From positions 10,744,001 through 10,808,000 of the forward strand of contig NC_056426.1 in the NCBI RefSeq assembly GCF_905147365.1: a stretch of 64,000 nucleotides of DNA, given 5' to 3'. Below are positions 36,601-50,500 of the stretch, in pieces. Made by a program: the position numbers and the translations under genes. The notes below the pieces were generated by a model that saw nothing but the letters and a program-made list of their open reading frames with translations, had not been told where the DNA came from and ran no database searches. The DNA is from Aricia agestis. Lineage: Eukaryota; Arthropoda; Insecta; Lepidoptera; Lycaenidae. Each line of letters opens with the position of its first letter. Position 1 is the first letter of the stretch.

Positions 36601-39600
36601 GCAGTTGTCTCTATCGCGTTCTGCGGTATAGGCTTGAGGTAAGGGAGACAGCAGCTATAGATATTACACGTACTTTTTATAATTTCTCTAGCCCCTGGTG
36701 TATCCTTTCAAGCCACACTTTAGAACTACTAGACCGATTTTGATAATATTACAGATATAATAGCAGAGAAAAGAAAATACTACGTTTTACTACGAGAAAA
36801 TGTAAGGCTATATATAATTATAAAATATAATTATATTTTAGGGTTTGTAAATTGTATGCCGAGAAAAATTTCAAGTGACTTATAAACGTAAAAATACTGT
36901 CACTTGGATTTAATAAGTTGGATGTAATATAATGTTTTATATTACATCCAACGGAAACGGGATAAAAATGATCCTAGTACATAATATAGCCTTTTTCTCA
37001 TTCAAAGCTATTTCTCCACCAAGTTTTAGCCAATTCGGTTAAGCCGTTCTTGAGTTATAATTATATATACTTTTTACTAACACGCCATTATTTTATTTAT
37101 ACAGAAAATTATAATATTACTGTGATCGTAAAATTTTAAGTACACATTTCAGTGCTATTTTAGTGTGTTATTAAACCGCTTAATGACTTTTACAGTTGAG
37201 CTCCTCGTATGAAATTTAAAGTGCATCTGTATGAGAATTTCAAATCGCCGTAATTTGAAGTTCTGCGGACGTCGAAGTTAAAACTTGCGGCTTGTGTTCG
37301 CTCAGACCATTACTATTATATACCTTTCCTATATTTTATAGTACATTTTTACATCATATTCGCATTCTTAGTTTATTTCAGAACATTTAGAATCAAGAAT
37401 CAAGTACAGCGCATGAAGATATAAGCGAATTACTTATAAATTACGTCGCTCATTCGAAAATGTGAAAGCTTAAAAATATCCTAATAAAATATATTTATTA
37501 AGATATTTTTACCAATCATAACAGTCACATTGTTCAGGAAAATATTTAGGATACCCTGTGTTAGTGCCAAAAATCCCACAAAAATACATAGCATGAATCC
37601 TGCCGATGACAACACATTGGAACTAGTTCAAAATCTATCGCCTGGCCTGCCACTTGCATAACACCCCACCATCAGCGGTGACTTGCGACAGACGAGCGAG
37701 GTCGGTGAGAGGAGCGACCTGACCCCTGACCTTACGATCTGGGTCAAGGTCATACGCCGCTGCCCCCGCCGGAGGTCACAGGGTTGTTAGCGGATGGGTT
37801 CTTAGATGGATAGGTTCTTAAAGGGACTAATGAGAATCTTATCGAGTTGAAGATGTCTTCTGCTGTCTACTGATCGTTGATTTCGTCCAAGTGAATCTCT
37901 CGCAGCGTCTGCCCTTCTATGGAGAAGTGATCGTTCTGCTGCTCTGGTAGGAAGCGGTACTGGCTCTGGTAGCGCGCTAGCTCCTGCATCAACGCCGCTC
38001 TCTGCTGTTCGTATTGCCGCTGCTGCTCTAGTAGCGCCCGCGCCTCCGGGTCCAAGTAACTCAGGTTCGGGTTTATGTGAGCCTGGTAGTTTAGATTCTG
38101 GTATTGCTGATTTTGGTGATGCTGGTTTTGAGGGATTGTATACACAGCTTGGCTCTGATGCCTTTGGTCATTTTGCGTGTTTTGGCGTTGATATTCATGA
38201 CTTTCTATGCTGCCCTGGTCTTTCTTTTGGTTCTCCTGTTCCTCCTCCTCCTCCTCCGTACTGTCCTGGTATATTCCTGTCTGGTCGCGCCTGTGGAGAT
38301 GGTTTCGGCGCGCGGAGCTGTCGGAGCGGACGGGCGGGCCGGAGCGGAGGCGGGGGCGGTAGGTGGTGGCGTCCAGAGGGGCGGTGGGGGCGCGGCGGCG
38401 AGGAGCGGCGGTGGTGGGGCCGACCAGCGCCGCGTTGCGCGTCTGCAACAGCAAGCACAGGTGTGGGAAGGGTGCGGGATGGTTGATGGTAGGTTTGTGG
38501 TGATGACTTGTGGGTGATGTTTTTGGTGATCGATAGGTCGGTTGCGTTTACTGTTTTTGCACATTGTGACTTCTGAGATTATAAGAGTTTTTGTGGGTAC
38601 CGCTGTCAATTCTCGCTACAAGGGATGCAGTGGTTAGATTAGATAAATGACTGGTGGATTATTTCGGGACTCGCATCATAACGACTCCATCTTAGAACAT
38701 GGTAAAGTTTGGCGTTTGTATGTCACAGAAGTGCAACCTTGAAAACGACGGGTTGCACCGGGAGTGCCGGTAGAAATGAAAACTTTAACATTTAGAATGA
38801 TGAGTTATGATTTATGAGACTTTAGAGCCTGTTTCACTACCTTCTGATAAGTGCCGGATAGGCTTTCTACAACTTATCTCACAGAGTATGGAGTATCTGT
38901 CAAATAAGTTGTAGATAGCCTATCCGGTACTTATCAAGAAGTGGTGAAACAGCCCTTGTAAGTCTTATTTATTCGTCAGGATCAGGTCACGTATACTGAC
39001 GCGTCTAACATAATAGTTTTCATCCATACCTACCAAAAAGTGCTGAACTGAACAAATAAGAAGATTTTACTTCAGAAATGCTTGGCAAATTTATTTTACT
39101 TGAATAATTCGTATGCAAGTTACTCCTTCATAATGGATCATCTCGACCGCATTCAAAGTAGTACAAAATAGCAAAAATATTGAAAGCAAGCAGAAATATG
39201 AAAATGGAGCAATCAGAGCGACCCGCCGACCCGACCCGGTTACAGATAGCTATTTTCACTGAAAAGTAGATTTAACGACTTATTAAAATATATTATTATA
39301 ATATATATTCGACATGTTCCACTTGGAATATTTTTGAAAGTTATAATACAAAGGATTGATAGAATAATATGTTATCTCAAATATCTAGCACCCATTTATT
39401 ATTAGAAGTTTAAGAGAAAATACTACAAAAAGTCCTACGCTTGGCATTAACAGTGCGGTATTTTGCAAAAAAAGTAAGGTGCCAATAATAATGATGACTG
39501 ACAAACGTGGATAGTTTGTCCTTTAAAAACGTTTACGGTACGCGACGCGACGCTAGCCCACGTAACGCTATATTTAAAAGAATTTGCTTCATTATCTATT

Positions 39601-42600
39601 CAAGCTATTATTAAGTAATTGAATTTTATGAGCTCCTGGTTGTTTACGATAAGAATTCGATCCAGCCGGTACTAAGGCAACACGAATTACGAATAGCGAG
39701 CGATATTATAATTAATTTCTATCCTCACAAATTGAGCGTTCGCCTGTTATTATCTTCAAAGGCGAGCATTACAACGTCAGAGCACATTATACGCGAACAA
39801 CAACCAATTACCATAATTACACCCTTTGAATATGTAAACAAATGTCGACGAATACGCATTTTGACCTTACAGCTTTAGTCATAAGGCCTAAAAGGGATAA
39901 GCAACAGTTTTCGCGGCTGTACGGCTCCGGAGACAAGTCGGTATCAAATTCAGTTAGATGGATAAATAATAACGGACATCTTCGTTACAGTACAACATAA
40001 TACAGCTTCGATATAGTATAATAAAATTAATAACATAAATAAAAATATTATTCACTTAAAATCAATCGCATAGCCACATTGCAATATGAACAGACCCTAA
40101 GTAATTAGTTTTGTATCAAGATTTCTATCACTACCTATCTAGTATGGGTCGGCATAAAATCTAAACTATAGTGTGCACTAGACCTAACAAGTCACGGCCA
40201 AAATCTCTTTGTTGCTAATGATGGTCTGTTGTGCAACAGCAACAGCAACAGCAACGCAACTGCAACACAACAATAGGTTCTGTTGTCGAATTAGATGCGT
40301 TTCGCAACGTGTATTAGCGGCTATTAAAACTTTATGTAGGTGCTAAGTACCGTAACCGTTATTTGTGTCAGAGACGGGAGGAGACGCTGCACGAATCCAT
40401 TCTAATCCATACTTCCACACTAATATTATAAATGTGAAGGAGTGTCTGTCTGTCTATCTGTGGCCTCTTCACGCCCAAACCGCTGAACATATTTTGCTGA
40501 AATTTGGTATGGAGATACTTTGAGTCCCGGGAAAGGATATAGGAAACTTTTTATTCCAGAAAAATACTGTTTCCGCGTGATAAACGAATTATGGCGCAAA
40601 GGAGTTGCGGGCGTCATCTCGTATCCTAATATAGGCAAACTTTCAAGCGATAAACAGACGAAATTAGAAAATCTTGTAACGACAATACGCCACGCAGCGC
40701 GTCCAAAAATACAACATTTTTCAAGCGACATTTGAAACCGAAGTAGCGGCAGCTTTAGGGTCAATTCAGACCGCAACGCGACGCGTAGATGCATTTCTTA
40801 ATTTGTATTGAAATGACAGATTTGCATGAAGTCTCACTCAATTGTTCTGTCAATTTAGTAAAATTTTAGAAATTTCGCGTTGCGGTCTGAATTGACCTTA
40901 AAAACGAGACGAAACCCGACGCGGCGCTTCTGTCCAAAATAGACGTAATTTTCAAGCGATAGCGTAAATTTGAAACTAGTTGCGAAACTTCAAGGACTCT
41001 TGAGTCCAATTTCGATGAAAACTGCACCAGTGGAATTTCTAGATATCTCCTGTCCCATTCTGAATTCCTGGTACACAAAATCGATATTTGGAAAGTTTCA
41101 TGAAATTTTCCGACGTTATTTGTCACGTTTTCCGAATAGTAAGATTCTATCGGATTTTAAAACACTGAGGATGAAAAAAGTGGAATGGCGAGCAAATTAT
41201 ATGAGTTTCAAATACAGCATTGTGTAAAATCTAACTGGTTCATAGTAATAATAAATTAATATCGTAAGTTATAATTGAAATGTTAAAAAAAAACAACGGT
41301 TTGATCTTCGGGATTGCCGACAGAAGTAAAAACGAAACAGCAGAACCAGGCATACTTTTTCACCGCGGGATAAAAAAGAGTGCTACTAAATCTTAAATAT
41401 CTAATAATAGTCAATAGTCAGTCTTGTTCATTGGTCAATAAACAAATCATAAACCCGGCTAGTTTTTTTTTTTTATATTTTCTTCAGTTTCATATTTTAA
41501 ATAGTGTTCCAAATCAAAATTATTTTATTTCTGAATAAATTTAAAATAAATGTTTTCAGAATGTCATACATGGTGCCTACCGGTGGTTCGGGAACTAACC
41601 CGAGAAGAACCGGCGTAAGAAACTCGCCATTTATTCAGCAAACTATACTGCCGTCTGCCGAGGGACACGAGCAACATAGTTTCACTATACATTATATTAT
41701 GCCGTTGTTACAAGCTGGACTTGGCGGCTGGCAAGTGCAACATAACACCGCCACTGGCAGACACAACTTTTAACTATCCTCCATTATTGTCAGGCCAGAA
41801 TTACCATTGTATATCAAAGGCAGATATTACGTTAAAGATCTGTACATTGCAATCATGCTTTTGAAATTACATTTTATAAAATAATATCTGGAATTTTCAA
41901 AAAAAATCATAGAACTTAGCGATTAGCTTTTAGAATAGAAATAATGAAAAAACTACGCCATTATTTATTAAGGTGGAAAGGTATTCTGAAAAATGTAACT
42001 CTGTAACCAATAATAATAATATTATGTGTCTTCTTCAGTTCCGTCATAACTATCATAACCTAAGCCTAGGTGACCGCTTTAGTGCCATGTACCTAATTAT
42101 TTGGATTACATTCGTATAGGTAATAAGAGAATATTTTGAGTTCTTAATTCTATATGTACAGTGATGATAATTGTTTTCAGGTCACACACACGGCGATAGC
42201 GAATGGCTGTAATGTTTAGTATGGTTTATGTATTGTAGCAGTTTTACAGCAAGCTGGTGAGTAAGACAGGAGGCAAGCTCGTATGAAACTTTTTACAGCA
42301 GCTAACAGACAACGATGTAGACTACGTCTAATGTAAAATTTTCATCTGGAATTTTTATATAAAAGTCATTAAAGTCAATGTGGCTTTACTTTAAGGATAT
42401 CTTTAATGTGTTGTGACGACGCTGCTGCGTTATTGCCACATAGTATTTTGTATATATATAATTAATATAAATATTATATTACAACTTTGCGTCGTTGGAC
42501 GCGAAGTTTCAACGGATTGGCGAAGATGAAACTAAGCGTGTAGGGAACTAACGTGATTGACTGATATTGCCGTGGCAGCAGGCAGTATGACCGTGGCTTG

Positions 42601-45600
42601 TGTACTGTGTGGCCCGGGCTCTTGCAGCGTTGACACAACGCGTGTAGCATACAACGAGTTGTTACACTACGACGACGCGACACAATCGTCTCTACAGGGT
42701 GTTATAAAACAAAGTGATAATACTTTAGGGTATGTACATGTTCGCAATATAAAGAGTTTACTACGAAAGTAGCAGCACTGAAAGAACATTTTTTTTATTT
42801 GTATTGGCAAGTGCCCCAGCGTCAGGAGGCTGTCCATACAAAAGTTAAAAAAGTTGCTCTTTCAGCGCTGCTACTTTTACAGGGAACTCTATAATTATAA
42901 GGGACACATACACAGGGTGTGTAATGTGTATGTGTCCCTTATATTATAGAGTTCACTGTAGTAAGTATTGTCACTATGTTTTGTTACGCCCTGTATATAG
43001 GGTTCTATCAGAAGTGTCAGAACATCGTTGTCTGTCTGTCGCTTGCCTCAGTGAATATAATTATCATGAGTGTTACCTGCGGCGAGACTCCGAGCATCTT
43101 GAGGCTGGGGGGGACGTTGGCGAGCGCGGCGGGGGGGAGGGTCACGTGGCCGAAGTCCACGGTGAACGCCTCGCACCACACGCCGAAGTGGCCGATGTCA
43201 AAAACCGTCAGCTCCTACAGAGAGAGAAAGAGAGAGGGAGAATCAGAAATAGAGTTCTAAGGACTAAAACTGCGTTTCCACCAGAGATATTGTGCTGCAA
43301 GGGATGTTTTTTAAAATCTAATAGCATCGCCGCGCTAAGCGACGTCACGGAAAACTCACGTCAATGAAGCGATGCTATAATAGCATCGCTTCATTGAGAA
43401 CCAATAATTGGTTTTCAAAAACATATTCCTTGCAACACATATCTGGTGGAAACGCAGCCTAATGGCTGTTTTCACCCACAATCTAACGAGTGAACTTCTA
43501 CCAGAGAGAGAAGGAAACTGTGATCAGCATTCAGAGTTATAGTTTTGAGTAGCATGTCACATTTTTGTCGTTATTTCTTTCTTATATCTATATCTTTTTT
43601 CTTGACAAATATATTGAGCAGGATAAGAAGTGTATGTAGGTTTAGGATGATCTAAATTTCCTTCATCCGATACATATTGGATAAGGACCTTTGATCCGAC
43701 TGTTTTGTACGGCTTTACCACGTCAACAAAACCACTTCATTGTAATATTCGTTCCGAAACGGTATTAACTATAACGCCACAACACGAACAAAGAACGAAA
43801 AAACGTAGGTTACCTAAAACAGTGGAACCAAACGTAACCTTTCCTTCATGCTCGTTTTCTGTGAAGCGGTTCTGATTGATCTAATCGAAGCAAGGCTAAC
43901 AAATCGGATTAATTATGATGCTATACGGATTAAGAGCCCAGGGAAGTCAGATGCTAGAATCCGAGAAAAATACTCAGTAAATAAATAAATTCTGGCGGCA
44001 CTGGGCTCTTGCTTTAATAATATTATCAGTATTCCACTTACCCCGGGCAGCGTCAGCACGATGGTCTTCCTGTCGTACCGCCGCAGCGGCGCCTCCTTGC
44101 CATTCTCGTCGGGGATGCGGATGCCGGCCGGCGACGGCTTCTCCCCGCGACCCACCCAGAACTTTGCGTCTGGAAGAAGAGAAAGGTTAGATGAGGGTAC
44201 AGAAGTGTCTCCGCGTCTGAAGGAAGAGACGAGTCAAAGGTATTAAGGTGGCTTCGCGTCTGAAGAAAGGGATCTGTCAAATAAAGCCCAAGATTACGTT
44301 TCGACTCTTAGGGACTTCCTACTTGACTAGAGAGAAGATAAATTAGTGCCTTCGCGTTTAGGGGAAGGGACGAGTTAGTAGAAGTGTTGAATCATATTTT
44401 TCGCGCCTGGAGAATCCAACCGATAAGAATTCTCATTTTTGAATTGTATAGCAGAGTGCTTGAGAGCGTTTAGAGTTACAATATTATCTATCTCGAAGAT
44501 TCTATGAGACCCTTAGAAGTTAGACGTTACGTCGATTCGAAGCTATACTAGTTACTAGTCTCATCACAGGAAAATATAATTTAGTCGTAATAACTTCTCT
44601 CGCATGAAGAAGGCTAAGACGCACCGAAATTTATATTTTCTAAACAGCCTCATATCACGAAGACCAAAAATTTCGACATGATTAATGACGCCTCACGCCG
44701 CTCCCCCGTAGCGACACTCATAAGGATATCACGAGGATTATCTCGACCCCCCCCCCCCTCAATCTCACGCTCCGTCGCCGCCGTGTAATAGCTATTGTGT
44801 AATATCGCGGGAAGCAGTTGTGACGTCACTCCTGTCGTGTGACGCCATCTTGGATGGCGGATATTGCCGATGCGAACATATGACGTTAATATGAAAAATT
44901 TGATGACGATAATTTGTTGCCTTTGAAAGTTTGGTGTGGTTATCTTTTATGTACATGTAATTTTAAGTATGTATATTTAATTTTTAACATGCATGTATTT
45001 AGGTCCTGTAATTTTAAGCATCCCAACCCCTTTTGCAAAAATTACTGACTTTAATTGGCTACTTTCTATCCTGAAAAATTTTAGTGTTCTTTTCGCATAT
45101 TGTAAAAATTAAAACTAGAAACTTATAAGATTTACAAATTACAAAGATAATACTTGTATTACTAGAATGCACTTAATATTTCATTTCTTTCTTCTGATAT
45201 ATAGCAGATAATATTCGGAAGAGCAATTCAATGTTTAAGTACTGAGTAACAACTCAGACTCAAATACTTAGCTGCATCCGACGGGGTGTGGTGCGAGTGA
45301 CGGCGGAGAGCTGGAGGGCGGGATAGGGCGGGGCGCGAGTGTCAGCGGGTAACAAGCGTCTAATGGAGAGGCTTACAGTTTCGGAACAAAGAGGTTTCAT
45401 GTGTATTTAATTTAAGTTGAATGTAATGTATATTAGTTAAAAAGACAACTTTGTTAGTAGTTAGTGAAACTTTAACTTTCGAATATTTTGCAAATCATTT
45501 AAAATGTATAAAATCCTAAGCCACTAGGATTTTACTACTACGGTGGCTACTATGATGTCTCTACACAAGCTTCTGATGTGCCATTATAACATTTTGAGTG

Positions 45601-47513
45601 CTTTTAGTGATCTGTTGCATTTTTCTCGTTATGCTGTATTACTTGGCCACGCTGCGTTTCTTAGCTGCAGCAAATTAATGCTTTGTTTTGCCCCACATTG
45701 CTGCCCTGACCACGTTATGCTGAGCTGTGTTTTACCTGATGATGATTTTATCGAAACCGGTCGTGTAAAACATAATTGTTATTAATAAAAGTGGAAAAAG
45801 TGCATGAAAAGTGTATATTATTACTGTGAGCTGTGTTTTGCTGTGCTTGCTACGATGCCTTCACATCACGCTCTTACGCAACTGTTCGAATCTTTTCCTT
45901 ATTTCTGCGGTCGTGAGTATGATTGATCTGTCGTCGAGATAAACCTTTCCTATTGTTATGTAAAGTCAATATAACTGTTGAGTGAAAAACTATGTTTCGA
46001 AATTGCAAAATTCTAATACATACTTAATGCAAAAGTATCAATCAATACATATCAATGCAAAAGTTTGTATAATATTATGTATATTGCCAACCTTAAACAA
46101 CTGAACTTTTATCAAATTCTGGTATTGAAGTACTTTGAGATCCGGCAATGAACATAGTACAATATTTATCTCGGAAAACGAATAACAAATTATAATGCAA
46201 CAAAGTTGTGGGAAAACATCATATTGTATATTATTCACAAAAGCTAAGGGTTTTTAAATAACCTTAGAACAAAATTATCGTCTTTAAAATGACTGTTAAC
46301 TAACAAATAGCGTACTTTATTCGTTACCAGTTGGGTCGTATACAAAAATATTTACTTAAATCAAACTATGTGTATAGACTTAACATTTGTACATGTATCC
46401 GAGTTAAGTGCGTGTAAGTCGGCCCTGTTCAATATTTCAGCGGGTCCCTTTTTTGGTTTGTTTACTTTAATGTAAATGGGCATTATCCCGCAGACGAAAA
46501 CCTTTGTCAGTTTGATGGAGATAAGTAGTGGAAAATACCAATATGATGTTGGGCTATTTTGCTATATAACCCTTAGTAATAGAAAGATTTACAGAGAGGT
46601 TACAAGATGATTCGTCTTTGTTTGTTAAGCGACTTTTCCAATGTATCAGAGAAGGACAAACTGTAACTCTATTAATAATAATAGCTCCCACACCGGTTTC
46701 GGTGACGGTGGCCGGTTTCATTGAAACCAGGCCAGCTACGCAGAAGTAATTGTATAGTGCCCAAGTGTGTGCGCAGTACACAAGAGCACTCTCTATTCCT
46801 TTACTCTCATAACCCAGTGGGACGGACGACCGACACGACTGGCGAGAGATCAGGCGCAGGACCGACTTTTTACATGCCCATCCGACGCATGGATCAATGT
46901 AACTCTATCCATCCATCCATACCATCAGCTCTATATAATATCAATCGTAATCCAAATCTCCACTAATATCTAGTGACTTCTCGCTTTGCTCTTGGGGGTC
47001 ATCAGATCGTGGCAACTTAACGTGTCGATGCAAAATGCTTTTAAATTAAACTCAATTTTACTTTTATTGCACTAGAAAACGGATATGTACACGTAGAACG
47101 TAGTTTAAATTGCTCAGCTGAACATTTGAATGGTTAATTTAAAAACTGACCATAACTTTGAACTTTCTTTGAAGAATAGCCAACTCAATATGACGTACGA
47201 AAAACGGACTCCTTCGCGGGCGGAACGTTATCTCTTATTATCAAACTCGTTAAGCCACATGCCTTCCATACTAATATATTATAATTAATTATTTATAAAT
47301 GTGAAAGTGTGTTTGTCTGCCTGTCCGTCCGTCTGTCTGTCTGTCTGTTACTGTGAAATTTGGCATGGAAATACTTTGAGTCCCGAGAAAGGACATAGGA
47401 TACTTTTTGTCCCGGAAAATGTACGGTTCCCGCGCGATAAATGAGTTCTGTCGCAACGGAGTTGCGGGCGTCATCTAGTCTATCTTCTATCTATCTACCT
47501 ATCTATCTATCTA

Positions 47514-47568
<55 letters not shown>

Positions 47569-50500
47569 CTCAAAGGTGACTGACTGATTGACATAGTGAT
47601 CTATCAACGCACAGCCCAAACCACTGGACGGATCGGGCTGAAATTTGGCAAGCAGGTAGATGTTATGACGTAGGCATCCGCTATGAAAGGATTATGATCA
47701 ATTCCACCTCCAAGGGGTTAAAATAGGGGATGAAAGTTTGTATATAATAATACTTCTTAACGCGAGCGAAGCCGCGGGCAAAAGCTCGTCTCATATAAAT
47801 GTTGTCTCACCTGGCGCTTCTCCGTCATAGGAGAAGTTTGGCACGAGCAGGGTCTGGGCGTCCACCACGACGATGGGGTCGGACTGCACCCCGTGCACGC
47901 CGCGCAGCGCCCCCACGCGCGCCGGCCTCGGGTACTCCAGATCGCGGGGGATGTCTACCGAACCGAAGTTCACCTGTGGAGGAGGGAAATTGGTGAGAAA
48001 GAAGAGATCATACAGATATTGAGATATTGAGATTTTGAGATAACTTGATGTTAAAATGCTGAAAAATTTAGAAAAGTCTGAGTAATAGTTAACTACTCAT
48101 CTATGATTTTAAATATTGCCGTTATTTGTCCAATGGCCGCACACCGAGATATTTAAAGAACTTTAGTTTAATGGAGATTATATTTTTTTAATTAAAGTAC
48201 ATAATATAGGTTTTTAAGTGCAGCCTTTCTATTTCTATTATGAATAATGCATAGCACGAGTAGCTAGTTTATAAGCAATTTTGAAAAAGCTAACCTTTTC
48301 TATCTACTAGCATAATTAAAACCTAGTAGTTTGCAAGCTAAGGTTATCTTTATCTTTTAACACACAAACTGATAATACAATCTCCCCATTTTAAAACCAA
48401 AGTAAAAATCTCTAGTCGCTGAAACCGCAATCGCCATGTCAGCGCCCAGCACCCAGGCCCCAGCACACTGCACACTGCACAGAGCACGTGCGAGAACTGA
48501 ATGTTAATTTACATTGATACAGTTACTAGCGCCAGCTACTTGTAGAAGAAACGTGTTTGCATACCAGACTACAGTGGATGCCAAAAATGTTTTTACTATT
48601 TTGCTGTTCTTAATATCAAATTCGTTCATCACATAGAGATCTAACGCACGTTTTTTTTTTATTAAATAAGGGGGCAAACGAGAAAACGGGTCACCTAATG
48701 GAAAGCAACTTCCGTCGCCCATGGACACTCGCAGCATCAGAAGAGCTGCAGGTGCGTTGTCGGCCTTTTAAGAGGGAATAGGGTAATAAGGGAGGGTAGG
48801 TTGCACCAAAATTCATTTATCACGCGGGAATCGTACATTTTTCCGGAACTCAAAGTGTCTCCATACCAAATTTCAGCAGAATCGGTACAGTTGTTTGGAC
48901 AGACAGACAGACCGACACACTTTCGCATTATAATATTAGTATGGATTATTATAATTTGTAATATTATTATGTTTTCATTGCGACAGACTACAGTGCTATG
49001 CAGCGCTGGAACCAGTAATACTGGCTCCAGTTGCTGTATCAATGTAAATCATCACCATAGTTTACTCTCACCATTCTATCAACTCCGACTCAGCGCTGCT
49101 CACTCGACAGTACATTCTACAGTATCAAACATCTATAGTGTAACCGTTTGATCCTTATTGCTTTAGAAATAGAGTCGAAATAGAGTACACCATATTTGTA
49201 TGCGACTGTGTAGTGTACAGTAGGCAGGCCGTGTGTTTGTTTAGTGCCGGTCGAACTCGCAAACTGCGTGTAGTCTAGGAGCCAACAGCTGATTGAAGTT
49301 AGTTGTCCATGCATACTCGTAGTCTGTCTCTGTCATTTTGTTACCTATTAAAGTTAATTAATTATGTAGGACAGGAAAGGACATACGATAACTAGTTTCT
49401 ATCCCACGAAAATGTAAGGTTACCGCGTAACAAACGAATTTTGCAGCTAAGAAATTACGGACAAATTCTTTAACATCAATTATTTAATGTATTACACAAA
49501 TTATTATGTAGCGTAATGTTCTACAATTCATAATAATTACGAATTTAATTCATAACTTCTGAGTTCTGTATCGTTAATAATCTACATTACGTATAATTGT
49601 ACAAGAGAAAATGCTTTCATTTCCAACACCCAAAGACACAAAATAACATTAACATAATAATCTGTACAAAAGAATAATCTTTTAGCATTTGCGGGCAACC
49701 ACGCTCCCGGGCCGGGGTAAATAATTGAGGACGATATTTCAAAGACTCCATAGAAACGTCCGGTCGAGGGACGAAATAAATAACGTCCGATAAACGGACT
49801 CCTTCGCGGGCGGAACGTTATCTCCTAATGTCAGATTCGTTAAGCCACATGCCTTCTCATAAATGTGTGTCTTTTTGTTGTTAATTTTCTTATTTTAACT
49901 GACCATTTAGACTTGATGTCATAATGTTTACAATAAAAATGTATGCCTGTGCCTGTACTTATCAGAAATTCTTCTTTTCTCCAAAAATTCTGAAAAACAT
50001 GCAGTCTCATTTTTAACAAAATTAAGCTGGTAAATGTCGCAACTCTTTTCATCATTGTTTTCTATGTTCTATAGTTTAGGATTTTGTCTACTATGTCCAC
50101 TTTAAAAACTATTTTTGCTTGCAGCTATAATCCACGACTCTATCTTAAGTTCTTAAAGGAATCTGGCGTAATAGTATTTAGAATCTCATGTGTTTAACTG
50201 TCAATTTTCCTGCTAATTCGTTGGACGTTTTGTTTCCAGTCGATTTACTCCACGACGATAGCAGCGAAAGATGTTGACTTTCTCGTCGCTCCTCGCGTCA
50301 CTCGCCGTCACTCGTCGTCGTGACTCGTCTCTCGTCGCACGAAATAAATTATCTCGACGAACCATTTGTCTCGATCACGTTGATGGATATAAAGCGAGCG
50401 ACTTTCTTATGTGATGTGAGTGACCTTCGAAATTGGGCCGCAATTCTTGTACCTCGAACCTTAGTTGTGGCCACGCACTCGAATCTCAATTGAAAGACGA

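Noticed and set aside
38104..38517. Plus-strand frames of 116-137 residues
   Set aside because: Antisense to the GC-rich alternative Skeletor exon; low complexity.
38205..38609. 134-residue minus-strand frame
   Set aside because: Other frame of the same exon, runs through the acceptor into intron.
41504..41773. 89-residue frame containing GTNPRRTGVRNS
   Set aside because: The phrase belongs to a common dispersed repeat, not a protein family I recognise.
42924..43367. 147-residue plus-strand frame
   Set aside because: Antisense to Skeletor exon 5 and crosses two MITEs.
45543..45785. 80-residue frame rich in Cys and Leu
   Set aside because: Lies in sequence resembling a dispersed repeat end (gatgatgattttatcgaaac); no signal for a gene.
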